27,811 nucleotides of DNA from the IMG/VR virus record IMGVR_UViG_3300030085_000150, positions 1 through 27,811 of that record; one strand, 5' to 3'. The DNA comes from a virus. Under the pieces are notes generated by a model. It saw only the letters and a list, made by a program, of their open reading frames with translations. It did no database searches and had not been told where the DNA came from. Of the stretch, positions 7,200 to 14,849 are shown in pieces (the stretch's first letter is position 1; each line of letters opens with the position of its first letter). Both the position numbers and the translations under genes were made by a program.

Positions 7200-9931
7200 G
7201 TATCAAAACAATTGACAAACAGATCAAAGGATCTGAAGGCCTTGCTAAGAAGATTAACAAGGGCGCAGAACGAATGGTGTTCGACATTTTGCAGTCGACT
7301 CAGTATTCTACACCGATACCATCTACGATCCGTGAGCTTGCAACCAATGCATGTGACTCACAGCGTGAGAAGGAGATTGCTATAGAGATACTAGAAGGCA
7401 GAGCAAAGCCAGAAGACTATTACATTACTCGCAATGGTGCGCAGTATGAAGACAGTAACTTTGATGAGAGTTACTATGACCTAGAGTATTTGTCTAGACA
7501 CTTGAAGCACATTGACATTGTGTATCAAGAAGGCGAAGGTACTGGGTATTGCGACACTGTTAGTATTACAGACTATGGTGTTGGTATTGGTGCACGTCGT
7601 CTAGAGGGTGTGTTGGAGCTCGGTTATTCTACCAAGCGTAACACATCAGAGAACTTCGGTGCATTCGGTCTAGGTGCCAAGGTTGCATTGTCTACTGGTG
7701 TAGACTTTTACACTATTGACACTGTGCACAACGGTAGAAGGTTTAAGATGAACTGCTACAATTACAAGACAGACTTTATTGTACCGTCTTTTAATCCTAA
7801 ATTAGGACAGCCTAATCCTCACATTACACTAAGCGATGGAACGAAAGTGTTTTATGAAGAGGCTGACACTAGAAACCGTACTACTATATCGTTTGGTGTA
7901 AAACGTCACCACCGTAGAGACTATCGTAATGCTGTAGAAGAGCAGTTGATGTACTTTGACAACGTTAGATTTAAGCGTATTAACGAGTCTGGGTATGAAG
8001 ATACTATGCCTTTTCAGCCAGAGATTCTTTACAACTCTGACAACCTAATCATCTCAGACACATACCTGTTTGCTAAACCTCACATTGTACTTACAAAGGA
8101 CAAAGGTGGTAGCACAGGTGTTAACTACGGCTTTATTGATTTCCGTGAGTTGGAGATGGAGCAGATGTGGGGCCCTATTGCATTCAAGTGTCCAGCCCGT
8201 CAAGTTATGACTGACGATGATGGTAACGAGATTGTATTGCAAGAGGGTGTCGATGTGACTCCGTCACGCGAGAAGGTGATATGGAATGAGCATACCAAAG
8301 AGTACATTTTGTCTGTTATCAAAGCAGCTGCAGAAGAGGCTACAGAAATGGTACAGGATAGCTTGCAGCAAGAAGATTTTGTATCATGGATACTTGCATG
8401 TCAAGAGGTCTTGAACAAAGCTGACAGCGGTAGTGCACTAGGTCGTATTGCTAATATTATTGACAGAGATGCTTTGAAGCCAGCTTTTGCGCCAGATCCT
8501 ACTATCACAAATGGTTCTGTTAGCAAGGTGTTTGAGAAGATGACTGTTATGCATATTACTAAGCTGCGAGACTACAAGACTGGCAAAGATGAGGTAAAGC
8601 GTGAGGATGCTAAAAGCTATGCAGGTTTCTCAGAGACTAGTATCTACCTGAAGACTGATGAGAACTTTAACAAGATGAAAGACATCTATCTTAATCATCT
8701 TGCAGGTGGTCCTATCATTGTTATTAGCAAAGACAAAGCAGAGCTGCCTGAGAAGATTCGTAACATGGCACCAGGTGACTACAAGAAGAGTGCAATTGCT
8801 GCATACAACAAGATTATTGCTAAGCGTAATCGTGTGTGGGAATTGTTGGAAGAGTCTCAGTACACTAATAGCTATGACGATGTAGTTGTTGATCCTGACT
8901 GGCTAGAAGAGTACAAGCAAGATGCTAGTGCTGCAGAAGAGATTGCTAAGTTTGACAATCTATCTCCAGAGGATCGTCGTAAGATAGAAGAGCGCATGGT
9001 TGCGTATACTTTTAGACACAATGCTAACTACTGGCGTGATCCAAACAATAGAAAGCGCTATACTCTAGACAAGATCGAGCCAAAGGTCAAAGACTTGATG
9101 AAGACTGAGCGTACTACTTACTATGGTACGAAAGCAGACGAAGAGCTTTTGACAGTTGCTTGTGGTGTTTTGCATGAGTATGCCCCAACTCGTAAAAAGG
9201 TTTATCCTAATATAAGCTATTGGCATAAGGATGCAGACAGTCCAGTGTATTTCTTTGACACACCACCTGTGAGTCATAGAGACCACAATGGCAAATGGTA
9301 TTCATGGTCTATAGATGATGAAGTCAATGTTGACTTTGATACGCCACAGCTTATTAGAGTTTCACAGTCTAATGTTAAACACATTACTATGAATCCTAAT
9401 GTCAAGCACATCAGCGAATTCTTTTTACAACTAACAGATAACGGAGGATATACTATGGACAACTATGCAATTAAATGGTACACTGGTCAAAAAGTTAAAG
9501 CGATCAGAAACAAGACGTACCTATACTGTCTAAAAGACATCAACAGAGACTTGTTTGATAAGTATGCTAAAGTTTATGAAGCTGCGTCTGCAGACCAGGG
9601 CGCTAGCAGCTGGGTTCAGAACAGTGAAATCTATGGAACTATGGACAAGATTATGCAGTTCCAAGAGTTTGTAGAGAATACAGATGATGCTGATGCTATC
9701 AAACAAAAGTCTAGAGAATTGTTTGTTCTTGACATACCGGAGTCGGTTGCTCAAGACAAAGAAGTGATCGATGCATTCAACGAGCTCGAAGAGTTCAGCG
9801 GAGGCATACATGTAATGCTTAATAGCATTCATGGAATTGACTATGCTCCTGATGATAACCGCAACTTAGATGCGGATCTTATCAAGGAGATTATGGTCTA
9901 CCTTGAAGCCAAGGATAGACTAAATTGGTAA
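7196..9931 (+). CDS. rIIA: GHKL ATPase, rIIA-like protein
   Basis: 911 residues. The N-terminal GHKL (Bergerat) ATP-binding fold is complete: N-box IRELATNACDS with E47, N51 and D54, G1 box ITDYGVGI with D126, and G2 box GAFGLGAK at residues 155-162. GHKL folds occur in Hsp90, MutL, gyrase B and phage rIIA. The spacing and the large uncharacterised remainder fit rIIA-like phage proteins. The later two thirds are charged and aspartate/asparagine-rich without a recognised domain. T4 rIIA acts near the membrane and blocks the RexAB exclusion system; the mechanism here is unknown. It is the last gene of the primase unit. A hairpin follows 9 bases after the stop, and the rIIB-like gene lies next. 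Confidence 0.85.
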   Translation: MSIKTIDKQIKGSEGLAKKINKGAERMVFDILQSTQYSTPIPSTIRELATNACDSQREKEIAIEILEGRAKPEDYYITRNGAQYEDSNFDESYYDLEYLSRHLKHIDIVYQEGEGTGYCDTVSITDYGVGIGARRLEGVLELGYSTKRNTSENFGAFGLGAKVALSTGVDFYTIDTVHNGRRFKMNCYNYKTDFIVPSFNPKLGQPNPHITLSDGTKVFYEEADTRNRTTISFGVKRHHRRDYRNAVEEQLMYFDNVRFKRINESGYEDTMPFQPEILYNSDNLIISDTYLFAKPHIVLTKDKGGSTGVNYGFIDFRELEMEQMWGPIAFKCPARQVMTDDDGNEIVLQEGVDVTPSREKVIWNEHTKEYILSVIKAAAEEATEMVQDSLQQEDFVSWILACQEVLNKADSGSALGRIANIIDRDALKPAFAPDPTITNGSVSKVFEKMTVMHITKLRDYKTGKDEVKREDAKSYAGFSETSIYLKTDENFNKMKDIYLNHLAGGPIIVISKDKAELPEKIRNMAPGDYKKSAIAAYNKIIAKRNRVWELLEESQYTNSYDDVVVDPDWLEEYKQDASAAEEIAKFDNLSPEDRRKIEERMVAYTFRHNANYWRDPNNRKRYTLDKIEPKVKDLMKTERTTYYGTKADEELLTVACGVLHEYAPTRKKVYPNISYWHKDADSPVYFFDTPPVSHRDHNGKWYSWSIDDEVNVDFDTPQLIRVSQSNVKHITMNPNVKHISEFFLQLTDNGGYTMDNYAIKWYTGQKVKAIRNKTYLYCLKDINRDLFDKYAKVYEAASADQGASSWVQNSEIYGTMDKIMQFQEFVENTDDADAIKQKSRELFVLDIPESVAQDKEVIDAFNELEEFSGGIHVMLNSIHGIDYAPDDNRNLDADLIKEIMVYLEAKDRLNW

Positions 9932-9939
9932 GACAAAGG

Positions 9940-9975
9940 GTGGGGGTTTATCCCCCACAATTTGTATATGTTCTT
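9940..9975 (+). terminator. Hairpin after the rIIA-like gene
   Basis: GTGGGGG pairs perfectly with CCCCCAC (7 bp, bases 9940-9958) around TTTAT, followed by AA and the T-rich tail TTTGTATATGTTCTTTTTA. The T-run is interrupted, so termination may be partial. The 82-base gap 9932-10013 holds this hairpin and an AT-rich leader for the next gene. Confidence 0.65.
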
Positions 9976-10013
9976 TTTATTTTTTATATTAACCACTTAA
10001 TTATCAACCAATT

Positions 10014-11183
10014 ATGATTACAATTAATGTGATTGAGGATCAGATCTCTGGTTCTTACGGCGACACACCGTTTTGTGTCAACTACACTGAAAGCACATAC
10101 AAAAGTATGATGGCTTTGTACGACAGACAAGATGATGTTGAGTCGATGGAGGAGTACAATCAGCTCATGGAAGAGTTCGCTGCACTCACGGTTCAGGACT
10201 ACAAGTCTACTGTCGAAACAGAATGTCCTTACATTCATGTCAACGAGTTTACTAACGAGTTCTTTCTTAAGCACAATGGAGTAGTCTCTAGCGTGCCTAT
10301 GCCACAGGCTCTTGTAGATCGTATTCTTGCGTCTATAGACAAAGGTGTAGACTTTATGCCTTTGGTAAAGATGTGGATTCGTTTCTTGCGTAACCCTATC
10401 TTGTCAGAAAAGATGGACGATGGTAAAGGTGAAGAATTTGCTAAGCGTTTCTTCAACTTTATTAACCTAGAGTATGTGCACCCACAACTCAAGGAGCAGC
10501 TTATGGAAGATCATGGCTTGAGCGAAGAAGTTGCTGAGCAACGCGCTACTATGTACCAAATGAAGATTACTAAAGAGGGTCTTTTGAATGGCTACAAAGT
10601 GTCTCGTGAGATTTTACATGAGTACAACAGAGAGACAGGTGAGGAAGTTCCTCGTTACAAGCGTACATTCAACCCTGATACAGGTGAGATTGAGAGCGAT
10701 GGTCTGCCACAACATGTAGAGCATCGTTTGTTTGAGCCTGCAGTTATGGGTAGCCAAGGTGACGCATTCTCTTGTGAGGGCCCTAACGGTTTCCCTGGCA
10801 ACGGACACTTTATCAAGGTAGGTTGTACACACCGTCTACCAGATTGGTCTTATGTCAACACTAACGACATGCAGTCTTGTGTTAAGGGCTTGCACTTCGG
10901 TGGCCTTAAATACATTGCATTCTACTCAGGTGAGATTCACAACATCTTTGTAGATCCTATGCATATCGGTGCCGTGCCTGACGATGAGACAGGTGCAATT
11001 CGTTGTTTGCAATACTTTGTGCACTCTTCTCTTGCAGGTGTTAACGGTTCTATCTACCATAGTTCTACTTATGCAGCTAAGACTGACGAAGAGTGGGAAG
11101 AAATGCGTAAAGAAGCTGTCCAAGCGTTTAGCGAAGAGAAGCTTAGCATCGATAAGATGACTGCAGAGATCAACGCTCTGTAA
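10014..11183 (+). CDS. rIIB: rIIB-like protein
   Basis: 389 residues. The central segment has MWIRFLRNPILS and then a short linker to ITKEGLLNGYKVSRE (from I185), matching the T4 rIIB pattern of a small helical domain followed by 'T-x-D-G-x-x-x-A/G-Y-K'. Later, QSCVKGLHFGGLKYIAFY (C289, H294) corresponds to the conserved C-S-x-G-L-H-V segment of rIIB. The intervening region (about residues 225-285) is glycine/asparagine-rich. T4 rIIB works with rIIA, and here the GHKL rIIA-like gene is directly upstream, supporting a functional pair. It sits alone between two hairpins, so it may be transcribed separately from rIIA or by readthrough. The C-terminus is a charged helix (EEWEEMRKEAVQAFSEEK). Confidence 0.75.
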   Translation: MITINVIEDQISGSYGDTPFCVNYTESTYKSMMALYDRQDDVESMEEYNQLMEEFAALTVQDYKSTVETECPYIHVNEFTNEFFLKHNGVVSSVPMPQALVDRILASIDKGVDFMPLVKMWIRFLRNPILSEKMDDGKGEEFAKRFFNFINLEYVHPQLKEQLMEDHGLSEEVAEQRATMYQMKITKEGLLNGYKVSREILHEYNRETGEEVPRYKRTFNPDTGEIESDGLPQHVEHRLFEPAVMGSQGDAFSCEGPNGFPGNGHFIKVGCTHRLPDWSYVNTNDMQSCVKGLHFGGLKYIAFYSGEIHNIFVDPMHIGAVPDDETGAIRCLQYFVHSSLAGVNGSIYHSSTYAAKTDEEWEEMRKEAVQAFSEEKLSIDKMTAEINAL

Positions 11184-11192
11184 TAATTTATC

Positions 11193-11219
11193 GGGGGGTC
11201 CTTGTGGCCCCCTATTTTT
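11193..11219 (+). terminator. Intrinsic terminator after the rIIB-like gene
   Basis: GGGGGTCC pairs with GGCCCCC around TTGT (one bulged T) and is followed by TATTTTTC. It lies 9 bases after the rIIB-like stop and before the exonuclease gene, closing a single-gene unit. Confidence 0.75.
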
Positions 11220-11242
11220 CCTAACTCTTAAAATATATTACT

Positions 11243-12019
11243 ATGAAAACAATTGCACTAATAGACGCAGATAGCTTAATGTATTATGAGATGGGAGCTA
11301 ATACTTTGGAGGAAGCAATAGAAGGCCTGAATAACAGAATCTTTACAATCTTGAATGAGGTTGGAGCAGATGAGTACATGGGCTTTCTTACACTAGGTAA
11401 ATGCTTTCGCTATGATGTAGCAGAGACTATTGCATACAAATACAATCGTAGTGGTTCTATGAAGCCACCAATTTTCTATGCTCTTAGAGCTTACTTGCAG
11501 CAGAATCCTTACCACTTTATTTCTGTAGATGGTTTGGAGGCTGACGATTGTGTATCTGTATACAGTAAACTATTGTCAAACAAGGATACAAAAGTTGTTA
11601 TCTGCAGTCCTGACAAAGATGTGCTACGTCAAGTTGTTGGTAAACATTTTAATTACCAGAAACTAGAATGGGTAGAAACTGATGAGAAAGCAGCTACAGA
11701 ATTCTTGTGGAAACAAACCCTGATGGGTGATTCTACAGATGGCATACCTGGCATACCAGGACTAGGCCCTAAGACTGCTGACAAGATCATTGATACACTT
11801 TCTAGCGAGTTTACCTACAATTACGAAGGGGTTGTTATAGAAAAGTACATCGAAAAGTTTGGTCTTAAGGACGGAATTTGTAGATTTACAGAGACATTCA
11901 ACCTTGTGTATTTACTGCGTACTCCTGAAGAGGTAGAAAAGTATACAGGATCTTCACTACCAGATTTAAAACTAAATGTAATATTTGATTTTACGGTAGA
12001 TTATGAAGGTAAAAACTAA
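11243..12019 (+). CDS. 5'-3' exonuclease / flap endonuclease (FEN/PIN fold)
   Basis: 258 residues, similar in plan to T4 RNase H, T5 FEN and the Pol I N-terminal nuclease. Acidic metal ligands are visible in order: IDADS with D8 and D10, GLEADDC with E99, D101 and D102, SPDKD with D124 and D126, and MGDSTDGIPG with D163 and D166. The last passes into the helix-hairpin-helix DNA-binding motif GIPGLGPKTADKII. It should remove RNA primers or 5' flaps during lagging-strand synthesis, working with the primase and helicase in the upstream units. It is the first gene of the last plus-strand unit, and its final 17 bases overlap the next gene. Confidence 0.92.
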   Translation: MKTIALIDADSLMYYEMGANTLEEAIEGLNNRIFTILNEVGADEYMGFLTLGKCFRYDVAETIAYKYNRSGSMKPPIFYALRAYLQQNPYHFISVDGLEADDCVSVYSKLLSNKDTKVVICSPDKDVLRQVVGKHFNYQKLEWVETDEKAATEFLWKQTLMGDSTDGIPGIPGLGPKTADKIIDTLSSEFTYNYEGVVIEKYIEKFGLKDGICRFTETFNLVYLLRTPEEVEKYTGSSLPDLKLNVIFDFTVDYEGKN

Positions 12020-12740
12020 ACATCACATAATGACTCCCAAGAATGCCAGAAGTTTTACAATAATTCCTGGCAGGGAGGGAGTTACTCCTACAGAGTTACA
12101 TGGCAAGATAATAGCTTTGGACTTAGGGACGCATATGATATTTACTGGCAGTACAGTTACTGTCAATAAGAAACCTTACAAGGTAAATCATATAACTAGG
12201 AGCATTATTAGCAATAAACTTGTTTACACGTTGACTTCAGACTATCTGACTAAGTCATCTATGTTTGTTATGCCTATGCTAACAGGTAACAGGAGACTAT
12301 TTATGTTTGATAGTCTCTTTGTTAACTGTTTTATAGGTATAAAAGACTACGAAAACAAGATTGTTTTGGTGTATAGGTTCTCCGGGGATACAACTTTTCT
12401 TAAGTTTGAGAATGCTCTTCAGAAGTTTCCAACTTTTGTAGACACTTTTGACCCTTCTCCGTATTTTGTTGCCTTTGTGTTCGACATTCCTGAGCGCTAC
12501 ATGGATAACTATGTGCATTTCTTGAATGGCAAGTACTCTAAATTTAGTCCAGACTACAAAGAAAGTATACTATACTTCCACGGGTTTGATGCTGAAGGCG
12601 AGCTTGGCCAGATTCTATTTAGATCTCCTGAGAAGAAAGAGAGGCTAGAAATGCAACTAGATGTAGAGCTTGATGAGGATGCAGAACTGTACAGCAGACC
12701 TGACGAGAAGGAAGTATTTAATCCAGAAATTTATATCTAA
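12003..12740 (+). CDS. Unknown 245-residue protein between exonuclease and UDG genes
   Basis: Not recognised. It starts inside the exonuclease end and its stop shares a base with the UDG start (TAATG), so the three genes are translationally linked. An in-frame ATG at 12030 is an alternative start. The N-terminal third is strand-like and basic. The middle is hydrophobic and aromatic (FMFDSLFVNCFIGI, YFVAFVFDIPERYMDNYVHF) without a clear transmembrane helix. The C-terminus is acidic (QLDVELDEDAELYSRPDEKE, ending FNPEIYI). The basic front, acidic tail and repair/replication neighbours make a protein- or DNA-contacting factor plausible, but no function can be named. Confidence 0.7.
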   Translation: MKVKTKHHIMTPKNARSFTIIPGREGVTPTELHGKIIALDLGTHMIFTGSTVTVNKKPYKVNHITRSIISNKLVYTLTSDYLTKSSMFVMPMLTGNRRLFMFDSLFVNCFIGIKDYENKIVLVYRFSGDTTFLKFENALQKFPTFVDTFDPSPYFVAFVFDIPERYMDNYVHFLNGKYSKFSPDYKESILYFHGFDAEGELGQILFRSPEKKERLEMQLDVELDEDAELYSRPDEKEVFNPEIYI

Positions 12741-13432
12741 TGAGCGGTATTAAAAACCAGGTAGGGGATTGGTATCCCCTGCTTCAGCCGTTGCTAGAGT
12801 CTAAGGGTTTTGATAATATTAGAACACAGATTAAGACGTACAAAGCAAACGGCGTACGAGTTCTTCCTGATACTAGGATGACTTTTAGGGCATTTAAAGA
12901 ATGTCAATACAAAGATACGCAGATTGTAATACTAGGCCAAGATCCCTATCACGACGGTAGGGCTAATGGTCTAGCATTTGCTAACAGTTCATCTCTAGGC
13001 CACGTAAGTCCTAGTTTACGAAACATATGGAAATCACTAGAAACAGATTTTGATGTGCTAGAAGTAGACTTTGACCACTCGCTAGAGAGCTGGGCTAGAC
13101 AAGGCGTATTGTTACTTAACACAGCACTGACTGTAGAGAAAGGCAAAGCAGGATCTCACCTGAACTTGTGGCGCCCGTTTACAGAAAGGTTTATTACTGC
13201 CCTTACAGAATCTAAAGACGGACTAGTCTTTATGTTGTGGGGCAAGAAAGCTCAAGACTTTGAGAAGTTTATCAAGGGTAATCAGCATGTGCTAAAAGCA
13301 GCGCACCCTGCAGCGGAGTCATACTCTGGCGGCAAGGCTGGTTTCTTTACTTGTAAACATTTTACTCAAGCTAATGAGCTTATTGATAAGCCTGTTAGAT
13401 GGTCAGATAGATGTGTTACTGTACCATTTTAA
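12740..13432 (+). CDS. ung: Uracil-DNA glycosylase, family 1
   Basis: 230 residues, normal family length. The catalytic water-activating loop is ILGQDPYHDG with D68 and H71. ANGLAFANS follows, then SLRNIWKSLETD and SWARQGVLLLNTALTV, all close to bacterial Ung. LMLWGKKAQ-like strands (VFMLWGKKAQ) precede the Leu-loop region HVLKAAHPAAESYSGGKAGFF, with the catalytic histidine H189; the usual HPSPLS is here HPAAES. The enzyme removes uracil from DNA, arising from cytosine deamination or dUTP incorporation, and starts base-excision repair. Its presence argues that the phage DNA does not normally contain uracil in place of thymine. It is the last plus-strand gene before the convergent terminator. 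Confidence 0.95.
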   Translation: MSGIKNQVGDWYPLLQPLLESKGFDNIRTQIKTYKANGVRVLPDTRMTFRAFKECQYKDTQIVILGQDPYHDGRANGLAFANSSSLGHVSPSLRNIWKSLETDFDVLEVDFDHSLESWARQGVLLLNTALTVEKGKAGSHLNLWRPFTERFITALTESKDGLVFMLWGKKAQDFEKFIKGNQHVLKAAHPAAESYSGGKAGFFTCKHFTQANELIDKPVRWSDRCVTVPF

Positions 13433-13434
13433 TG

Positions 13435-13462
13435 AAAGAGGGGGCTTATGCCCCCTTTTTTT
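13435..13462. terminator. Bidirectional terminator between convergent gene blocks
   Basis: GGGGGC pairs with GCCCCC around TTAT, flanked by AAAGA on the left and TTTTTTT on the right. It sits between the UDG stop (13432) and the stop of the minus-strand 70-residue gene (13461), so it can stop transcription from both directions. The plus-strand side has the stronger T-run. Confidence 0.85.
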
Positions 13463-13673
13463 ATTCTTCTTCTTCTGGGAACCACTCATCAATTTCAGAT
13501 AATGTACTCATTTCTGACTCGTAGTTAGGATGAGCTTTTATAGCAAAATCTGTTCTATTGACATGTTCTATTACGCTAGCCCATTTTATAGTATGCACTC
13601 CATCGTATTCTTCTCCTTCAGTAACGATAGTGTTATATTCTTCACACTGCTTTTTAGTTCCTTTGTAGTACAT
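13461..13673 (-). CDS. Small acidic protein, unknown
   Basis: 70 residues (MYYKGTKKQCEEYN at the start, EIDEWFPEEEE at the end). It is the last gene of the minus-strand block, 3 bases after the arabinofuranosidase-like gene, and its stop abuts the bidirectional terminator. It has no membrane segment, signal peptide or known motif. The compact composition and conserved-looking start suggest a real gene. Position among virion genes suggests a minor structural or accessory role, but nothing in the sequence proves this. Confidence 0.6.
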   Translation of the reverse strand: MYYKGTKKQCEEYNTIVTEGEEYDGVHTIKWASVIEHVNRTDFAIKAHPNYESEMSTLSEIDEWFPEEEE

Positions 13674-13676
13674 AAT

Positions 13677-14537
13677 CTATCCTACGTAATAATTTTTTAA
13701 ATCTGTTTCTATGGCTACCCTAGAGGATTGAATAGAGTTATAAAATATCAACTCTTGAACATCTGAGTTAAGAAACAATGCATTGCCTCCTGCTTGATTC
13801 CTACCTAATAATCTAAAGGCAGGCCAATCATCTGATTTAGTGCCTGTGCCTACAGCACTTCCAGCATTAATAAATTGACTAATATTATCGCTTCCATCTC
13901 TTTGAACAGCATATATAGCTCCTGTTCCATTAGTAAGAGCGCTAGATGCTGTAAATGATGCACCTCCAAAAATTCTAACTTGAGTATCACCTCCTGATGT
14001 AATTCTTATCCTATCATTTTCATTTGAATTACTGTTAATTAAAACACCAGTGCTACTGCTAGTACCTTGATTTGACTCAATAGCAGAAACAAAGTACCAA
14101 TCATCAACACCTGTTATAGTAGTGCCAAAATCCATTTCATTGGTTTCTGATTTTACAAAACGAAGAGCAGGCTTTCCTTGAGCACCTGCTGTAATTACAG
14201 AGGTGGAGCTACCAATATATATTTGAGGTTGCTTAGAAGCACTACCCTGACTAAATCTTCTGTTATTACCGCTTTGATCGTACCAATCTGTTACAAATCC
14301 GTCATTGCTTCCGCAAAATGATTGTATTGCGGCAGTGTCTAGATCTCCATTAGCATCAAATCCTATATCTTGAGGAGATCCTCCTCCAGCTGATCTAACA
14401 GTAATAGCAGGCCCAGAGTACGAGGCAGTAAGTCTCCTTAAAGAAACTGCTGCTTCTGCCCCTGAATACGTGTCAAGCAAACCGACAAACGCTTCACCTT
14501 CAAAAGGTTTTGTTATGCCTAGACCTAGTCCTAACAT
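13677..14537 (-). CDS. Arabinofuranosidase-like tail/receptor-binding candidate
   Basis: 286 residues. The stretches AVSLRRLTASYSGPAITVRS, QDIGFDANGDLDTAAIQSF, and GSNDGFVTDWYDQSGNNRRF match the concanavalin-like domain found in the alpha-L-arabinofuranosidase B family and in many phage tail proteins. The rest is small, serine/glycine-rich and beta-type (DDWYFVSAIES, SDVQELIFYNS), as expected of a jelly-roll. The short start MLGLGLGITKPFEGE is common in phage structural proteins. It is more likely a carbohydrate-binding tail or decoration protein than a secreted enzyme. There is no signal peptide. The start codon shares a base with the stop of the 95-residue gene (TAATG). Confidence 0.72.
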   Translation of the reverse strand: MLGLGLGITKPFEGEAFVGLLDTYSGAEAAVSLRRLTASYSGPAITVRSAGGGSPQDIGFDANGDLDTAAIQSFCGSNDGFVTDWYDQSGNNRRFSQGSASKQPQIYIGSSTSVITAGAQGKPALRFVKSETNEMDFGTTITGVDDWYFVSAIESNQGTSSSTGVLINSNSNENDRIRITSGGDTQVRIFGGASFTASSALTNGTGAIYAVQRDGSDNISQFINAGSAVGTGTKSDDWPAFRLLGRNQAGGNALFLNSDVQELIFYNSIQSSRVAIETDLKNYYVG

Positions 14538-14824
14538 TATATACGATATGCGATTACTTTACCACTATCTAACTCAATAGACTGGAAGGTACCGTAGATA
14601 GTCATGCCTTTTGGTAATGTAAAGTCTGCTACGTCTTCTATAAAAGACATGTCACACTCACTTATATCAATTGCTGCATCTTCTAGCGCGCTAATTGCGA
14701 AGAAAGGTCCAGCATGTGCGTCAGTGTCATCAATTAAGATAGCTGATTTAGGACGTACTGCGTCTACTGTTCTGTTTCTAATTTCATCGAGCATTCTTTC
14801 CTGCTCTGTATGATATGTTCCCAT
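14537..14824 (-). CDS. Small virion-type protein
   Basis: 95 residues. The C-terminal segment FTLPKGMTIYGTFQSIELDS followed by GKVIAYRI is a pattern I associate with small structural proteins of marine phages (a strand-rich 'x-IPAGMTIYGxFTSI-L-SG-VIAY' ending). The N-terminal half has MLDEIRNRTVDAVRP and an acidic middle (DISECDMSFIEDVADF). It directly precedes, in transcription order, the arabinofuranosidase-like protein, so a small tail or head-fibre component is likely. A TATATTTG box lies 4 bases upstream of its ATG. Confidence 0.62.
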   Translation of the reverse strand: MGTYHTEQERMLDEIRNRTVDAVRPKSAILIDDTDAHAGPFFAISALEDAAIDISECDMSFIEDVADFTLPKGMTIYGTFQSIELDSGKVIAYRI

Positions 14825-14828
14825 TTTA

Positions 14829-14836
14829 CAAATATA
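14829..14836 (-). promoter_or_regulatory. Possible Bacteroidota-type -7 box
   Basis: On the minus strand this reads TATATTTG (TAnnTTTG), 4 bases before the ATG of the 95-residue gene in the 25-base AT-rich gap after the giant metallopeptidase-like gene. No -33 TTG is clear. The same octamer precedes the primase start. Confidence 0.22.
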
Positions 14837-14849
14837 TTAAATTATTTTT

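Noticed and set aside
9932-10013. Riboswitch or origin in the longest plus-strand gap
   Set aside because: Only a hairpin and an AT-rich leader are present; there are no iterons or conserved aptamer-like elements.
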